Below, one piece after another: positions 26,276 through 37,688 of a stretch of 64,000 nt of DNA. How positions within the stretch are numbered: position 1 is the first letter of the stretch; each line of letters starts with the position of its first letter. A model generated the notes under the pieces. The model saw only the letters and a program-made list of their open reading frames with translations, was not told the origin of the DNA and searched no databases. The translations under genes were made by a program, and so were the position numbers. The stretch is from Epiperipatus broadwayi (Eukaryota > Onychophora > Udeonychophora > Euonychophora > Peripatidae): assembly GCA_028023455.1 (NCBI GenBank), contig JAQFVV010000020.1, positions 6,309,092 through 6,373,091 on the forward strand. Reading direction: 5' to 3'.

Positions 26276-26584
26276 TTGTATATTTATTTCAGCATGCATA
26301 CACATATACTTAGGAAAAGTAAAAGACCATTCAGTACGTTTTTCAGCTTGCTGGAAGTAATGATATTGATACTATCAAAGTTGTAAAGAGTTTGTTACAA
26401 GTGAATTTATTGGCCAGTGGGACTTAAACTTTATTGCTTAGTAATTCGATTATATACCATTACCAGTTTAGCATTGACATATTCCATTTACTACTTTATG
26501 CACATATTAGAAAAATAGATTTAATAAATTACTAATAAAAACATAATGTTTAATTCATTCAATTAATTCACATCTACTTATAAA

Positions 26585-26955
26585 TGAGTATGGCCATTCT
26601 ATATGAGTGGTCAGAGTGACTTAAAGTCAACATGGCTATGACAATAAGATTGACATTAACAAGGAATTTAAGCATTCCATCATCAAGTTTTCAATGATAT
26701 GGATGGCTGAAGAGTTGGAGGGTGGAGAAGATTAAAGCTTGTCCATTAAAATTTTAAGATTTGCTATCTTAATATAAACCGATGTATATGTGTGGGAGAT
26801 AATGATCTAAACCAACTGATAAGCACTGGTTCAGCACAAAATACGTATATTGGAGATCATTTATCTTTTTCATATGTATGTGGTTATTGTATACTATAAA
26901 GTGGATGGATAGCTGTAGGAAGTTTGAAAGTCTGAGTTCAAATCCCTTCTAATAA
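26585..26955 (+). repeat. Family D repeat, copy D2
   Basis: Plus-strand copy with the D-family landmarks TCAACATGG, GGCTGAAGAG, GTCCATTAAA, a hammerhead-like core at 26812-26853 and the 3' segment ending CTGAGTTCAAATCCC. Full length by comparison with D1. Confidence 0.75.
26812..26853 (+). ncRNA. Degenerate hammerhead, D2
   Basis: CCAA/TTGG stem I and TACGTA are kept. The core reads CTGATAA and the GAAA position reads AAAA, so this copy should be inactive. Confidence 0.55.
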
Positions 26956-28130
26956 TAAAATAACTATATAAAAAGGCAACAATAAAAATAAAAGATGAGT
27001 TTTGTGATGTCTGCACAAACCAATCTATGAAATATAAATATTTTATCATTTATCAGATAATGATTCTTTAATCTGCTCCTGGAATTTTTGCTACAAACTT
27101 TTCTTTCTAATGGACTTCAACATTTTGCCTAATTGTACTTCTTCATTCTATCAACTTCTATCATCAATCACACCTTCTTTAAATCTTTATAAAATAAATA
27201 AAACTTGCATCTCCCTTGAAAACTATGCTCAAGACCACCAAAATGATCATCTGTTTAAAATCCCTAATTCAACAAAATAGTATCATTATGATAATAGATT
27301 CAATATAGATCCATCCAGAAAAGTGAAAAATATACTGATTGGTTTTGTATGTGTATGCTGCATTTGCTTACCGAGTTAGATAAATAATAGATCAGTTATA
27401 TTGAGATTTTAGATGTCTATATATACATAATCATCTTTAAAACATATATATATAATCAGTTTTTGTAATCAAGTAAGAAAATGGCCCGAAACAAAACATT
27501 GCACTGAGACACCAGATGTCTTAAAAACAGCCCTGCATAAGCATTTACATGTTTTAGCTTAATCAACAACCTGAGAATGAAAATTCATTCTAATTAATTT
27601 TGAAAGTTCTGAAATTAAAAATAATATTGTGTTTTTTCATGTTCAGTTTAATTATTTTTCACACATATTTAAAAAAAAAAAAATTCTGACATGAAATGCA
27701 ACTAAAATTATAATTAAGGTTAATGTTGTAATTAGATTAACTTCCATTAATTTTATAATAAAAAGTAAATAAATAAAACTCTCAAAGAAGTATTCTTTTT
27801 TACTTTATTAATCTTTTTTTTTTTTTAATTTTTATCCGTGCTATACCTTAATATTCGTGTAAAGATGCTCGCAAAATTTAAAAAAAAAGTGCATTAAAAA
27901 TAATTAAATTATACATTCATAAATTAATTTTGTTAAGTAATATTCAAGGAGAAGTTTATTTACATAAAAAATAAATTGCTTTAAATAATAAAATCAGAAA
28001 ATTTTAATTTAACAAAAAATCTAATTACTAATAATGATTATACATCCATACTAACAAATCTGAATAATGATTAAATGAAAAATTACATTTTATTATTTTT
28101 TATAGCCATAAGGACATTCATACACATACA
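26956..28130. other. AT-rich spacer
   Basis: No gene or repeat family recognised by eye. Confidence 0.35.
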
Positions 28131-28560
28131 GCTTTCACAGATGTTAAAGGAGAAATTATTATTTTGCTAGTGGAAATTCCGAAGCATTTGGAGAGAAAAA
28201 CAGTGTTTTTGTCAAGTGTTGGTAGTACAGTGGTCAGTATAGCAGCCTTGCAGTTGTCCCGGGTTAGCGGGTTCGCTTCCCGGCCGATGTTATAACACAT
28301 GGAAAAAAACTCAGTACTTTTGGAATAGTTTATAGATGGCGCTTTCACTGGTGTTATAAATGAAAGTATTATTACTTTTAGGTGAAATTCCAAAGCAGTT
28401 GAAGTGAAATCTAGTATACTAGCTTCAACTTTATTTCATATTTTTATTAAAAAGTTCTTTGGAATAATTTATATGTAGTGCTTTTACAGATGTTATACAA
28501 AAAGTATTATTAGTGCGAGTGAAATTTCTGAAGCATTTGAGGTGAAAATTATTCTATTGG
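28131..28560 (+). repeat. Three diverged tandem units (about 139 bp) interrupted by a SINE
   Basis: GCTTTCAC/GCTTTTAC followed by a GATGTTA-like block, GTATTATTA and TGAAATTCC-like sequence recurs at 28131, 28341 and 28480. The larger first interval is explained at least partly by the SINE at 28208-28304. The minus-strand open frame across it is a shadow. Confidence 0.6.
28208..28304 (+). repeat. tRNA-related SINE S1, plus strand
   Basis: TTGGTAGTACAGTGGTCAG, GCGGGTTCGCTTCCCGGCC and GATGTTATAACAC followed by A-rich sequence match the S1 unit in forward orientation, with moderate divergence. Confidence 0.75.
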
Positions 28561-29165
28561 CATGTAAAAACTAACAGACATATTTTACAGGGAATTTGAG
28601 CATAGTTTTTATGGTCAACAGCAGATCCCATTTATGTTATCAAGATTACCTCAAATACAATGTAAAAAGATATATACTGGTTGATTTTATTGAGAGTATA
28701 TAATTGAGGATAGGCTATAATCAATAGAGAAATATAAGTGAACAAAATATAGAAATATTTTATAAAATGAATTCTGTAAAAGTTGGCTGCGTCACAAATT
28801 GTCAAATATGTGTGTTTTATGAATTAATTTGCATTTTTGCAGCAAAGTCTATCTTTAACTCTTTATTCTTTGTTTTTGTTTTTTTTTATCTTTATTTTTT
28901 CCTTAAGTTATTTATGATTTTCTGCTACACATATTAATGAAAAACTGTAAAAATTATTATATAGTTCTAAAATGGAATCACTTCGATAAATTATAAAAAT
29001 AGAAAGTAATGACAGTCTGCCAGGATGATACTCTGGTGCTATTTTTGTTTGTATTATTCCATTGCCTGGTTATTCTATCTGTCTTTGGGAAGATATACAC
29101 TCAATGAAGTGAATAAATAAAAGAATGGGAATAATATTAATCCTTATATACTAATAACTAAAGCA
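28561..29165. other. AT-rich spacer
   Basis: No feature recognised. Confidence 0.35.
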
Positions 29166-29483
29166 ATAAAATAGGCAAAACTCTCCATGCAGTAGTGCCA
29201 CTTAGTGCAAGCCAGAGTAATCAATGAATGCCAGAAGGCTTGTGTATAAAATCCCTATCTTGTGCCTACTCATCCAATATCCCCAGACTAGTTTCTAGCT
29301 TGGGTTTTTGTCAGTGAGGAGCTTTGTATCTGAGAAGCCACAAGCTGTAAACTAGTCTGGGGATATTGGATGAGTAGGCACTAGATAGGGATTTTATGCA
29401 CAAGCCTTCTGGTATCCATTGATTACTCTGGCTTGCACTGAATGGCACTACTGTATGTAAAATTTTGCCTGTTTTAACTTGTT
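29166..29483. repeat. Family B inverted pair, copy B3
   Basis: Arms GGCAAAACTCTCCATGC on the left and the complementary sequence ending TTTTGCCTG on the right enclose two units head to head. Left minus-strand arm retains the ribozyme region; the right arm keeps only its GCCACAAGCTG and AGTCTGGGG part. Confidence 0.75.
29272..29329 (-). ncRNA. Hammerhead-like motif, B3 (CUGACAA core)
   Basis: Stem I ATCCAA with an imperfect partner, CCTCA/TGGGG, GAAAC and GTC are present. The core reads CTGACAA in place of CTGATGA, the same variant as in B4 and B8. Confidence 0.55.
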
Positions 29484-30535
29484 GGTTAGAATCTACTAAT
29501 AAAATTGATTATTGTCTGAGATGGTCATGACAAACATCTAAATTGTCTTTTTCTTTTAAGCTGATCTATTTTTAACTTTTCATAATCATTCTTATTTTAG
29601 TCCAACTTAATTATATATTATGCTTTATTTCCAAAAAATGGCTATTTTCTTGGTTTTAGCCATTAATATCTTTATCATTATAACAATGCCTTGCTTTTTT
29701 TCTATTATAAGTGTCATTTTATTTATGAATATTTTAATTTTAACTTCCATATTGATTTTAATTTCTGTCAAGGACTTATTTAAAATAATATTAAACAAGA
29801 TTGAAGATAATTTATCTCTATATATTATTCTTGTCTTTATTTGAAAACACTTTTTTTCCTCCAGTTTTTAAATTTGTATCCTTTTGCTATCGTATTGATG
29901 CAGATGGCTGGTGTAAGTCTAGGCTCTTTACTATTAAATGCCATATGTCAAAGTTATCTTGTTATATAAATAGGATATCCCTGAAGGCATAGTTATTGAT
30001 TATTCAGGTTTATAACATATGCCAGAAGAGAAGTAGAAATAGAGTTTGCTATTGTAAACCTAAAAGATGAGATTCTAAAGATACTCCCTAAAAAATTAGA
30101 AATCATAATTAAAAGGGTAAAATGCAGATTAATGAGAACAAGAAAAGAGTTTATGATTATAGAAACAGTTTAATATAAACTGGAAGGTGATGATATCCAA
30201 ATGCATTGACAGTTTTTACTTTTTTGAATTATTAATAAACATTAAAAAAAATCATCACAGAATGATCAAAGTTTCAATAAAAGCTTGGAAAAGAATATGT
30301 TACATATCTTTAATTATTCAAGATATGAATTTCTTATGAGACTATACATATTAAAAGCTAGTCTTAAAATAGTTTAAGAAAAGCATTGATGCTTTTGAAC
30401 TGTAGTGCTGTAAATACTTTGCTGGGAACAGCAAAAAACAATAAAAACGTTTGCTTATAATCTAATTGAAGTTATTTTGCATAGATCATACTATAAGACA
30501 AATTTAATTCAATAAACATCACATTACTACCACCT
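29484..30535. other. AT-rich spacer
   Basis: Open frames at 29620-29844 and 29801-29992 are hydrophobic, AT-driven and have no recognisable domain. No repeat match seen. Confidence 0.35.
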
Positions 30536-30816
30536 CTTATGCTTGTGTATGGCTGTTGTTAAACAGGCAAAACTCACTATACATATTGCCACACATAGCA
30601 AGCTAGAGCAAGTTAGATTCTAAGATCTAGATGCAGTGCTCCCAGATCCAAAGATCTTCACTGACAAAGGCCACAAACCAGAAACTAGTCTGGGGATATT
30701 GGATGAGTAGGGACTAGATGGAGATTTTATGCACAAGCCTTCTTGCATCCATTGATTACTCTAGCTTGATGTGTGTGGCAATAGGTATAGTGAGTTTTGC
30801 CTGTTTTAAAATTTAA
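30536..30816. repeat. Family B inverted-end element, copy B4
   Basis: Ends AAACAGGCAAAACTCACTAT and the complement ATAGTGAGTTTTGCCTG form about 50-bp inverted ends with CTCTAGCTTG/CAAGCTAGAG. A single plus-strand ribozyme unit lies between. The same variant ends occur at 46.06 kb, so this is a distinct B subfamily. Confidence 0.7.
30646..30704 (+). ncRNA. Hammerhead-like motif, B4 (CUGACAA core)
   Basis: ATCCAA/TTGGAT upper stem I pairs perfectly. GAAAC, TA and GTC are intact. The core reads CTGACAA. The lower stem I is weakened (TCTTCA). Confidence 0.55.
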
Positions 30817-31992
30817 TTCATGAGAAAAGTTTATAAGGCTTGGAAAGATTGATGGTGAGAGAGAAATAGTATGAGCAGTAATCAACTAGGTATATAAAAT
30901 CTATCATCACAATATGAATACACCATTGAAAAGCATAAAAAGCAATGTCATTTGTAATATTGTAAGGACTGATATTGACTTTTATCATTTAATAATAGTT
31001 AAATAACTATATCAGGAAGGAAAGTAAAATAAATGAGAAATTCATTTAATGAGAATTTTCTTAAGAAAATTGTCTTTTCTCAAAAAAAAAAGAAGTCATT
31101 ATTTAATATTCAATTTTTAGAAGCTTATTTTTTTCTTTGAGAACTAAACAGAGAAAAGTCAAAGTGATACTTCTAACTAATGTAAAGATTTAAAAAAAAA
31201 AAAACATCATGAAAAAAATATATTCCATTTGTGTACGAATTCCAAAAAAGATTTTACTGGGTGAAAAATAGAAATTAAAAAATTTTAAAAATAATCCTAT
31301 AAAAATGAATTATTCTGAATATATAAAAACATTGAATGAAAAAAAAAAAGATAATTTGAAGATACTAATCTTCTATTAGAAACTGGTATTTGATTGGATA
31401 AAACTTGGAAGTTTTTCCTATAGTTAAGGAACCTAATTATCTTCCAGTAAATGAATATCAAGCTATCGTTGGTTACACGGATAGTATTTTAGCCCAGTAG
31501 TAGAATGATAGAATCAAGAATTAAAGACGTTTTGATTTGATTCCTAGCTGAGAAAAGTAAAGTAAAAAAAAATCTCAATTTGGTTAATTGAATAAAACGT
31601 TTACAACCAGACTGACATATTAACGCTTGAATATCACATGAACTTCTGAACTGAAGACTTTACGGTTATATATATAAATCATCTAGAGGCCAAAATAAGA
31701 AAGAAAAACTGTGAAAAGACCTTTGAAATGGGATATTTAAGATTGTTTTCTGGATGCCTATGCAAATGAAAAGTATATCTTTTATATATTAATTTTTATC
31801 TTGATATGCATCAAAGATATCAGAGTAAATAACATCAAGATAGAACCATGCAAGTCAAGATATTTTTGAATTGTTTTAATAATCCATAAAAATAAAAATA
31901 CTCAAATGATTTATTTTTTGATAGATTATAAAAAGTCTGAATACTAGAAATGTAATTATATATTTTTATAAAGCACAAGTGAGAATATGCAA
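30817..31992. other. AT-rich spacer with a tRNA-like relic
   Basis: Near 31478-31552 there is TAGCCCAGTAGTAGA, a good A-box, and TTTGATTCCTAG, a weak B-box, about 45 nt apart. It may be an old tRNA-derived repeat. Otherwise nothing recognised. Confidence 0.3.
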
Positions 31993-32213
31993 ATACTTAA
32001 AGGTTTTAACCTTTGACACTGTGCTCTGAATATATTTTTTAAAGCTAGAGGTACCTCTCCAAATCTTGATACAAGATTACGACTTTATAAAGATAAGAAG
32101 CCATACTTATCTTCATAAAGTCATAATCTTGTGTCAAGATTTGGAGAGGTCCCTCTAGCGTTAAAATATATATTCTGAGTGCAGTGTCAACGGTTAAAAC
32201 CTTTAAATACTAG
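31993..32213. repeat. 220-bp palindrome
   Basis: Arms of about 100 nt, outward from 32100: AAGTATG-like centre, TAAAGTCATAATCTTG against CAAGATTACGACTTTA, GGAGAGGT against ACCTCTCC, CTCTAGC against GCTAGAG, and AAAGGTTTTAACC against GGTTAAAACCTTT. A few mismatches. A half copy lies at 23366-23440. No hammerhead core found. Confidence 0.8.
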
Positions 32214-32290
32214 AAATAATAGAGTAGGTGTCATGATCTATGGGATTAAGCTCTAGGATTTATCACTTTATTATTGCACTAAATAACCCA
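32200..32290 (-). repeat. Family F tRNA-like SINE relic
   Basis: TACTAGAAATAATAGAGTAGG..CATGATC and ATTGCACTAAAT match the better copy at 35850-35970, where the minus strand reads TTTAGTGGTGTAATAGATT. Old and diverged. Confidence 0.45.
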
Positions 32291-33554
32291 TTAACTATAT
32301 CAAAGTTTGAGGACAAAATGGCCAGTCAAACTCTTAAATTTGACCTGAAAATCATTTTAGTAACTGAGATCAAACAATTGCAGAAGTTTTTAAGACCATT
32401 TTTTTTTGTTAATATTTTTTATTAAAGACAAAAAAAAAAGTCATTTTTTAAAGATGTGTTCATATATATATATTATATTCTTTTTAATTTATAGAAATAA
32501 TTGCAATATTGCTCCGTATGGTTTAGTGCCGCGATAGAGTGCCAGGGAATGGGGCGTAAAGGCTTCGGATCGATTGCAGTTGAATCCGGTGATCAAATTT
32601 TTTATGATTTCTCGAGTAATAAAGTCATTAGATTATTTTATTTACGGCAATAAATATAAGTTATAACCTTTATAAAATTTAAATAAAATGACTTAAATTT
32701 CAAGTTAAAAATTAAAAAGTAAGGTGGCAAAAATTTTTTGCTAGATTTTTAATAGCTGCCAATAAAATATAAAAAGGAGAAAGCTGTAATCAATAAATAG
32801 GAACAGTAAAACCTTTTATTACTTCCAACAAAATGTCAGTAGCTAAAAGGAAATATTTCTCCTTTTCCAGCTTTGAAGTCTCCATAAAATAAAAAAAAGC
32901 CACGCAAAGACTATTTTTAATGGTGATTAAAAAAAGATCTAAAAATTCTAATAAAATACATTTCATGTTGAACTGATGTAAAAAAGAAAAAAAAGTTTTA
33001 TTTTCTTTTAAATGAAAAATAATTTGATGAAATAAAAAAGAAAAAATTAGGAATGATTAATATAATTAATAGTATCGTAAAAAAGGGTCTTTTTATAGCA
33101 ATTAATCTGTAAAAATAAGAGAGATTTTGCAGCTTAAACATTCACGAATATCATTTGAATAATTTAGAAAGGCAATTGATTATTACAAAACATATTCAAC
33201 TAAAGTGTACATAAGTTACAGCGACATAAAAAAAAAAAAAAAAAACATTAATAAAACCTTTTTTTTAAATGCGCCTGGTAGAATGAGTGACATTTTAATT
33301 ACTATTATTTTTAAGAAAAAGTTTCATTTATTGCAGGGTAATGACTTCTCAAACATCTACTATTTGTAAAATACAGGTTATTTTGCTTTTCTTGGTTCTT
33401 CCATATATGTAAGAAGCAAAGAAACTTTAAATAAAGCTACCTAAATAGTAATTTTCAGTCAGTTAATTTTCTTTCTTAAATTTTTCCATAGCTTTTATGA
33501 GAGCAGTTTTGAAATAAATGTCTGTGCAGATTAGAACTCAGCTCCAATAGTTGT
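32291..33554. other. AT-rich spacer with a weak GC-richer block
   Basis: 32515-32640 has GTGCCGCGATAGAGTGCC and CAGTTGAATCCGG, with a B-box-like GTTGAATCC, followed by a family-H-like tail. It may be an old SINE. The rest is plain AT-rich DNA. Confidence 0.35.
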
Positions 33555-33830
33555 GAATTTGAAAAGAGGTGGTTGAAGAGTTAGAGGGTGTAGTAGATTA
33601 AAGCCTGTCCATTAAAGTTCGAAGATTTGCTATCTTAATATAAACGGAGCACTGATTATATATGTGTGAGAGATGATGATCTGGACCAGCTGATAAGTTC
33701 TGGTTTAGCACCGAAATACATATATTGGATCATTTACCCTTTTCACATGTGTGTGGTCATGTATATCGTTGTATGAAATATAGTGGATAGCTGAAGCGAG
33801 CTTGAAAGTCTGTGTTCAAATCCCTTATAA
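33555..33830 (+). repeat. Family D repeat, copy D3
   Basis: Begins at GGTTGAAGAGTTAGAGGG and continues through CCTGTCCATTAAAG, the ribozyme block and TTGAAAGTCTGTGTTC..ATCCC. The first part of the family unit is missing. Confidence 0.7.
33685..33729 (+). ncRNA. Hammerhead-like motif, D3
   Basis: CCAG/TTGG stem I (one wobble), CTGATAA core, a weakened GGTTT-loop stem II (TCT/AGC, imperfect), GAAA and the short TACATATA stem III. The G8-to-A change in the core predicts loss of activity. Confidence 0.55.
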
Positions 33831-34227
33831 TTACATCTAAACTCCAAGTATATAAATTATACCCGTGTTCAAATATTAAAGCTATAAATTTTAAAAATAC
33901 AGCAGAATAGGTTAGCAACTAATTCCTTTTGCTTGCATATGTAGTAACTCTTACTAGTTAATTTGCCGTGTTTTTTTATAATCATATATTATAAAACTAA
34001 CTGTTATTTATGTAAAAATGAGTAATCATTCATCAGATCATATTCCAGTTTATTTGCTCTTAGTTTCAAGTGAAGAGTTTGATAGTAAAAAAAAGTTTCC
34101 AAATATATAACTGCAAAAGTTCTAGTTTGAATACCAAATTCTCACAGACAAAGATGAAACCAGTCTGAGAATGGAGATGAAATTGAACCTCAGTTGACTT
34201 TATTGTGGATTTAGTTTTTACATATTA

Positions 34228-34318
<91 letters not shown>

Positions 34319-34984
34319 ACTAAAATTTATTTTTATAGAAGTTTGTGTGTATCAAAATTTAGAAAATAATATTTGTATAGAAGATCAATAAATATCCACT
34401 AATCACCGATACTGGAAAGTTAGTCAAGTTTTCTACAGGTTGCCTAGCTAAAAAAAAAAAAAAAAAGGCACGAGTTATTACATTTTTCAACTGCTTAAAA
34501 AATATTTGACTCTTTTTCGGATTTGAGTTCCAGGTCATGAGCATATTAAACCGATGCTTTAAGAATGGTATAAAGACTTTTTGATCTATAATGCACAATT
34601 ATAAATTTTCTTATTATTTTTTTCAAATATGAGTCATACTTACGTAATACAATTATAAAAGTATGTAAATAAATATGGAGGTATATAATTTAAAATTTAT
34701 ATCTAAATAATTGTTATAAAAATATATATAATTTTTGTTTGTTGTTAATAAAGATTTTACTTAAAATAAAAAAAATAATATTAACTATATGCAATCAGAG
34801 AACACTTAACTAATTAACAGAAATGCTTAAGTCTACATCATTTACCATTATCAAAATGTGACCATGTGGATGCTTCTAGAACAATGCTTTCAGTATGATA
34901 TACAATAATATTTAGGAATGTTTCCCTCCTACACAACTGAGATCTTTCTATTGAAATAACATAATTAACTGAGACAATCATTAT
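33831..34984. other. AT-rich spacer with (ATT)n
   Basis: Contains the ATT microsatellite below. The 79-codon minus frame at 34359-34598 is not credible. No gene recognised. Confidence 0.35.
34227..34313. repeat. (ATT)n microsatellite
   Basis: About 28 uninterrupted ATT units, here without a recognisable LINE body. Confidence 0.9.
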
Positions 34985-35190
34985 TCTAAATTTCTGCTTC
35001 AGACACCAAAGTATATGGATACTGAACTGAGTTCAGATCTATATGACTATAAAAGAGAATGAGCTTGAATTAAAAACATTATTGAGTTCTCATTTTGGAC
35101 TCATAGTTTTATCATTAATTAAATAGGTAAAAGGTGGCAGCTGAAGGGTTGCATTAGATCATGAGTTCTAGGTAAAATGCTTTTAGAGCT

Positions 35191-35240
35191 CCTCACTGAT
35201 GAAAGTTATAAGCTAGAAACTAATTCAGGGATATTGGATG
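35191..35240 (+). ncRNA. Hammerhead-like motif, B5
   Basis: CCTCA, core CTGATGA, stem II AAGTTATAAGCTA (weak), GAAAC (35216-35220). The cleavage-site triplet GTC is altered to ATTC-like sequence and the upper 5' strand of stem I is deleted. Confidence 0.5.
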
Positions 35241-35624
35241 AGCAGGTATTAGATAGGGATTTTATACATAAATCATCTTGCATTTATTGATTATTCTGGC
35301 TTGCACTAGGTGGTACTACTGTATGGAGACTTTTGCCTCTGTATTAACAGCATGTGTAATTATAAAAAAATGATACAATGTTTAGTGATATAATACCAAT
35401 TCTGGCCATGGAATAATGTTGATGATGATTATTAAAGAACCAAGAAACCAAAATAAATAGACACTGAACAAGGATCAGATCTCTATGATTATACAAGTGA
35501 ATATTCTTGGAATGAATACATTACTTTTTTTTATTTTGGACTCAGATTTATAGTTAATTATAGAGGTAAAAAATAGCTGCTAGAGGGCTGCATTAGATTC
35601 TAAAATCTAGATGCAGTGCTTTCA

Positions 35625-35686
35625 TAACCAAAGCTCATCACTGATGAAAGCCACAAGCCGGAAACTAGTCTGAGAATACTGGATGA
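35625..35686 (+). ncRNA. Hammerhead ribozyme motif, B6
   Basis: Core CTGATGA (35641-35647), stem II GC/GC around CACAA, GAAAC (35660-35665), TA and GTC are all present. Stem I is partly mismatched (ACCAA with CTGGAT, CATCA with TGAGA). It is the best core of the plus-strand B copies. Confidence 0.6.
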
Positions 35687-35849
35687 GTAGGCACTAAATA
35701 GATTTTATGCATAATCTGTTTTTCATCCATTGATTATTGTGGCTTGCACTGGGTGGCGCTACTGTATAAAGAGTTATGTCTCTATTTTAACAGTTTATGT
35801 AAGCATAGGAAATAGTGTTCATATGATGTCTAAAATTGTAATAATAATT

Positions 35850-35970
35850 GAATGATTTATTGTTCAGGAGTTCATACAAAGTTTAAATACTAGAAGTGAT
35901 AGAGGTAATGTTGCGATCCATAGATCTTGACTTCCAGGTTCCACTAATCTATTACACCACTAAATCAAGC
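35850..35970 (-). repeat. Family F tRNA-like SINE relic
   Basis: Minus strand GATTTAGTGGTGTAATAG resembles an A-box region and ATGGATCGCAAC a B-box. Copies at 32.2, 40.9 and 42.0 kb share GTTCAGGAGTTCA and TACTAGAAGTGATAG. Confidence 0.5.
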
Positions 35971-36435
35971 AGGATATATAATAATAGGATATTAACAAAA
36001 AATAAGGAAAAATAAATGAAAGAAATAAAAACAAAAATAAAAATGTACAGGTCCTCTTTATGAAGATTCATAAAGAATGGAAGAAGAAAATTTATACAAA
36101 TTTGAATAAAGATAAAACAAATATACATAATAACACATAGTAGATTGTATTTCATTATCAAAGTTTATATTTGCATATAAAAAGTTATCAAAATATTTAA
36201 ATATTTATATTCTCAAGCTAATAGTTTCAGGTGATTTATCTTTTATTATAATGTTTTAAAATATTTGATTTTTAAAACTTTGTTTACTGCATCAAATTTT
36301 TAGAAGTATATTCAAAGTATTCTATAGATCACTTTTTAAATCAAAGTAAAAGTATAAACATCAGCATATTGAAAATCTAATTGACAAACAAATGAAGTCC
36401 TCATTTTTGCTTTTCATTAGTAAAATATAACAACA
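35971..36435. other. AT-rich spacer
   Basis: No feature recognised; the minus-strand 69-codon frame is hydrophobic low-complexity. Confidence 0.35.
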
Positions 36436-36741
36436 GGTGCAAGAACAGACAGGTATTACTGACTTCACTGAAAGAATTGAGAAAATGAAATTCAACTAAT
36501 TTGCATATATTGCTAGAAAAGATTATAATAGATGGACAGTTAAAGTATTAAATTGGATTTTAAGAAATAGTGAAACACCTAATAAGATCCCATATGTGGG
36601 GTGGATAAATGAAACAAGGATGTTGGGTGTGTATTATAGAGAAGAAAGACTACAGATTGAAGATACTGGATTAATATTGGAGAAACCATCATGCAGTGCA
36701 TAAATAATGGTTAACAATGATGATGATGATGATGATGATAG
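36436..36741 (+). mobile_element. RTE 3' fragment, old copy
   Basis: EQTGITDFTERIEKM and ARKDYNRWTVKVLNWIL, then a (GAT)n tail. More diverged than the fragments at 15.8 and 25.2 kb. Confidence 0.75.
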
Positions 36742-37113
36742 ACATCACCTCTTGATATCTTCTTCATGAAGCCTTCAATAAATTATTTCAAAAATCACTA
36801 ATTTCAAAAATGGAATGCAAAGGTTGGAGATAATACCCATTCCTGGTTATTTATTACTAGTTTTCATTCCAAATATCAAAGATTTTCCACTGCCAATAAG
36901 TAATTAAGCATTTATTTTTATCAAGAGAAAACTATTTACTGTACAGTCATATAAATTTAAACATTGCTACAAAAATATTTAATTAACTGAGTTAAATACT
37001 TTATCATAAATTTTGCTTTTGTTTGTGATATTTTTTTACAGATTTTTGGTGATTATGATAACCATATTAGAAGTATATACTCTTATTTTTCTCCTTTACT
37101 TTCTTTGCATTTC
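36742..37113. other. AT-rich spacer
   Basis: No feature recognised. Confidence 0.35.
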
Positions 37114-37384
37114 TTCATATATATATATATTGCTTATAATAACTTCTCTCATATACACTTTAATGCAAATTTTTTTTAATAAAACTTCTTTATTTTCCTA
37201 ACAGTTTCGACCATCCAGCAGTCTTCATCAGAGCTTCTCAATTAAAAAGTAGAGAACATTTGAGAAGCTCTGATGAAGACTGCTGGACAGTGAAACTGTC
37301 AGGATTATAAAGAAGTTTTATTTTAAAAATTTTTGCATTATAGTGTATATGAGAAAAATTAATATAAGCAATATATATGATAAC
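37114..37384. repeat. Family C palindrome with hammerhead-like motif
   Basis: Arms of about 125 nt run from TATATATATTGCTTATA through TAATGCAAA..TTAATAAAACTTC to GAGAAGCTCTGATGAAGAC, with the inverse on the left. Each arm contains CTGATGA-AGACTGC...GAAAC (minus near 37204-37236, plus near 37271-37301). An extra A before stem II makes the core non-canonical. The open frame at 37013-37201 is a shadow of AT-rich arm sequence. Confidence 0.7.
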
Positions 37385-37624
37385 TATATTTCATAAAATT
37401 TTTCAAAGTACTTTAATATAATTATTTTACAATAATTATCAAAGTCTTTTTTATGTCCCTTATATTCTATAAATTGAATTAATGGCATAAACTAATATCA
37501 TGCTGTACAACTTCATGATTTAATTGATAAAAAATCAAGTCATATGACCTAATTTTAATAAAGCTCCTATTTACAAATGTTATATATAGAGTAAGTTAAA
37601 AACAAACTCTTATGAAGCTTCAAA

Positions 37625-37688
37625 AATACCCTCAACCTCAGACCACGGTTTCTGCCTCTAGCATCATCAGTGAGGTGCTAGGGAATAA
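37625..37688 (-). ncRNA. Hammerhead ribozyme, A2 left arm
   Basis: Minus strand has stem I CCCT/AGGG and CCTCA/TGAGG with internal loop AGCA/TTG. Core CTGATGA is followed by stem II TGC-TAGAG-GCA, GAAA, stem III ACC-GT-GGT and C at the cleavage site. All conserved core positions are present. Best-formed hammerhead of family A. Confidence 0.85.

Larger units (their letters stand above)
34985..35845 (+). repeat. Family B head-to-tail tandem, copies B5 and B6
   Basis: Two plus-strand family B units in direct succession. Landmarks ACTGAACTGAG/ACTGAACAAGG, GGACTCATAG/GGACTCAGAT, CTGATGAAAG and TGGAGACTTTTGCC/AAAGAGTTATGTC occur twice. The CUGAUGA cores are at 35196 and 35641, 445 nt apart. This shows the family B unit is about 445 nt and can be arrayed head to tail. 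Confidence 0.8.

Noticed and set aside
28118-28393. 91-codon minus-strand frame
   Set aside because: Runs through a tandem repeat and an inserted SINE; chance frame.
35952-37201. Hydrophobic open frames of 60-70 codons
   Set aside because: AT-driven Phe/Ile/Leu runs without start context, homology or conservation.
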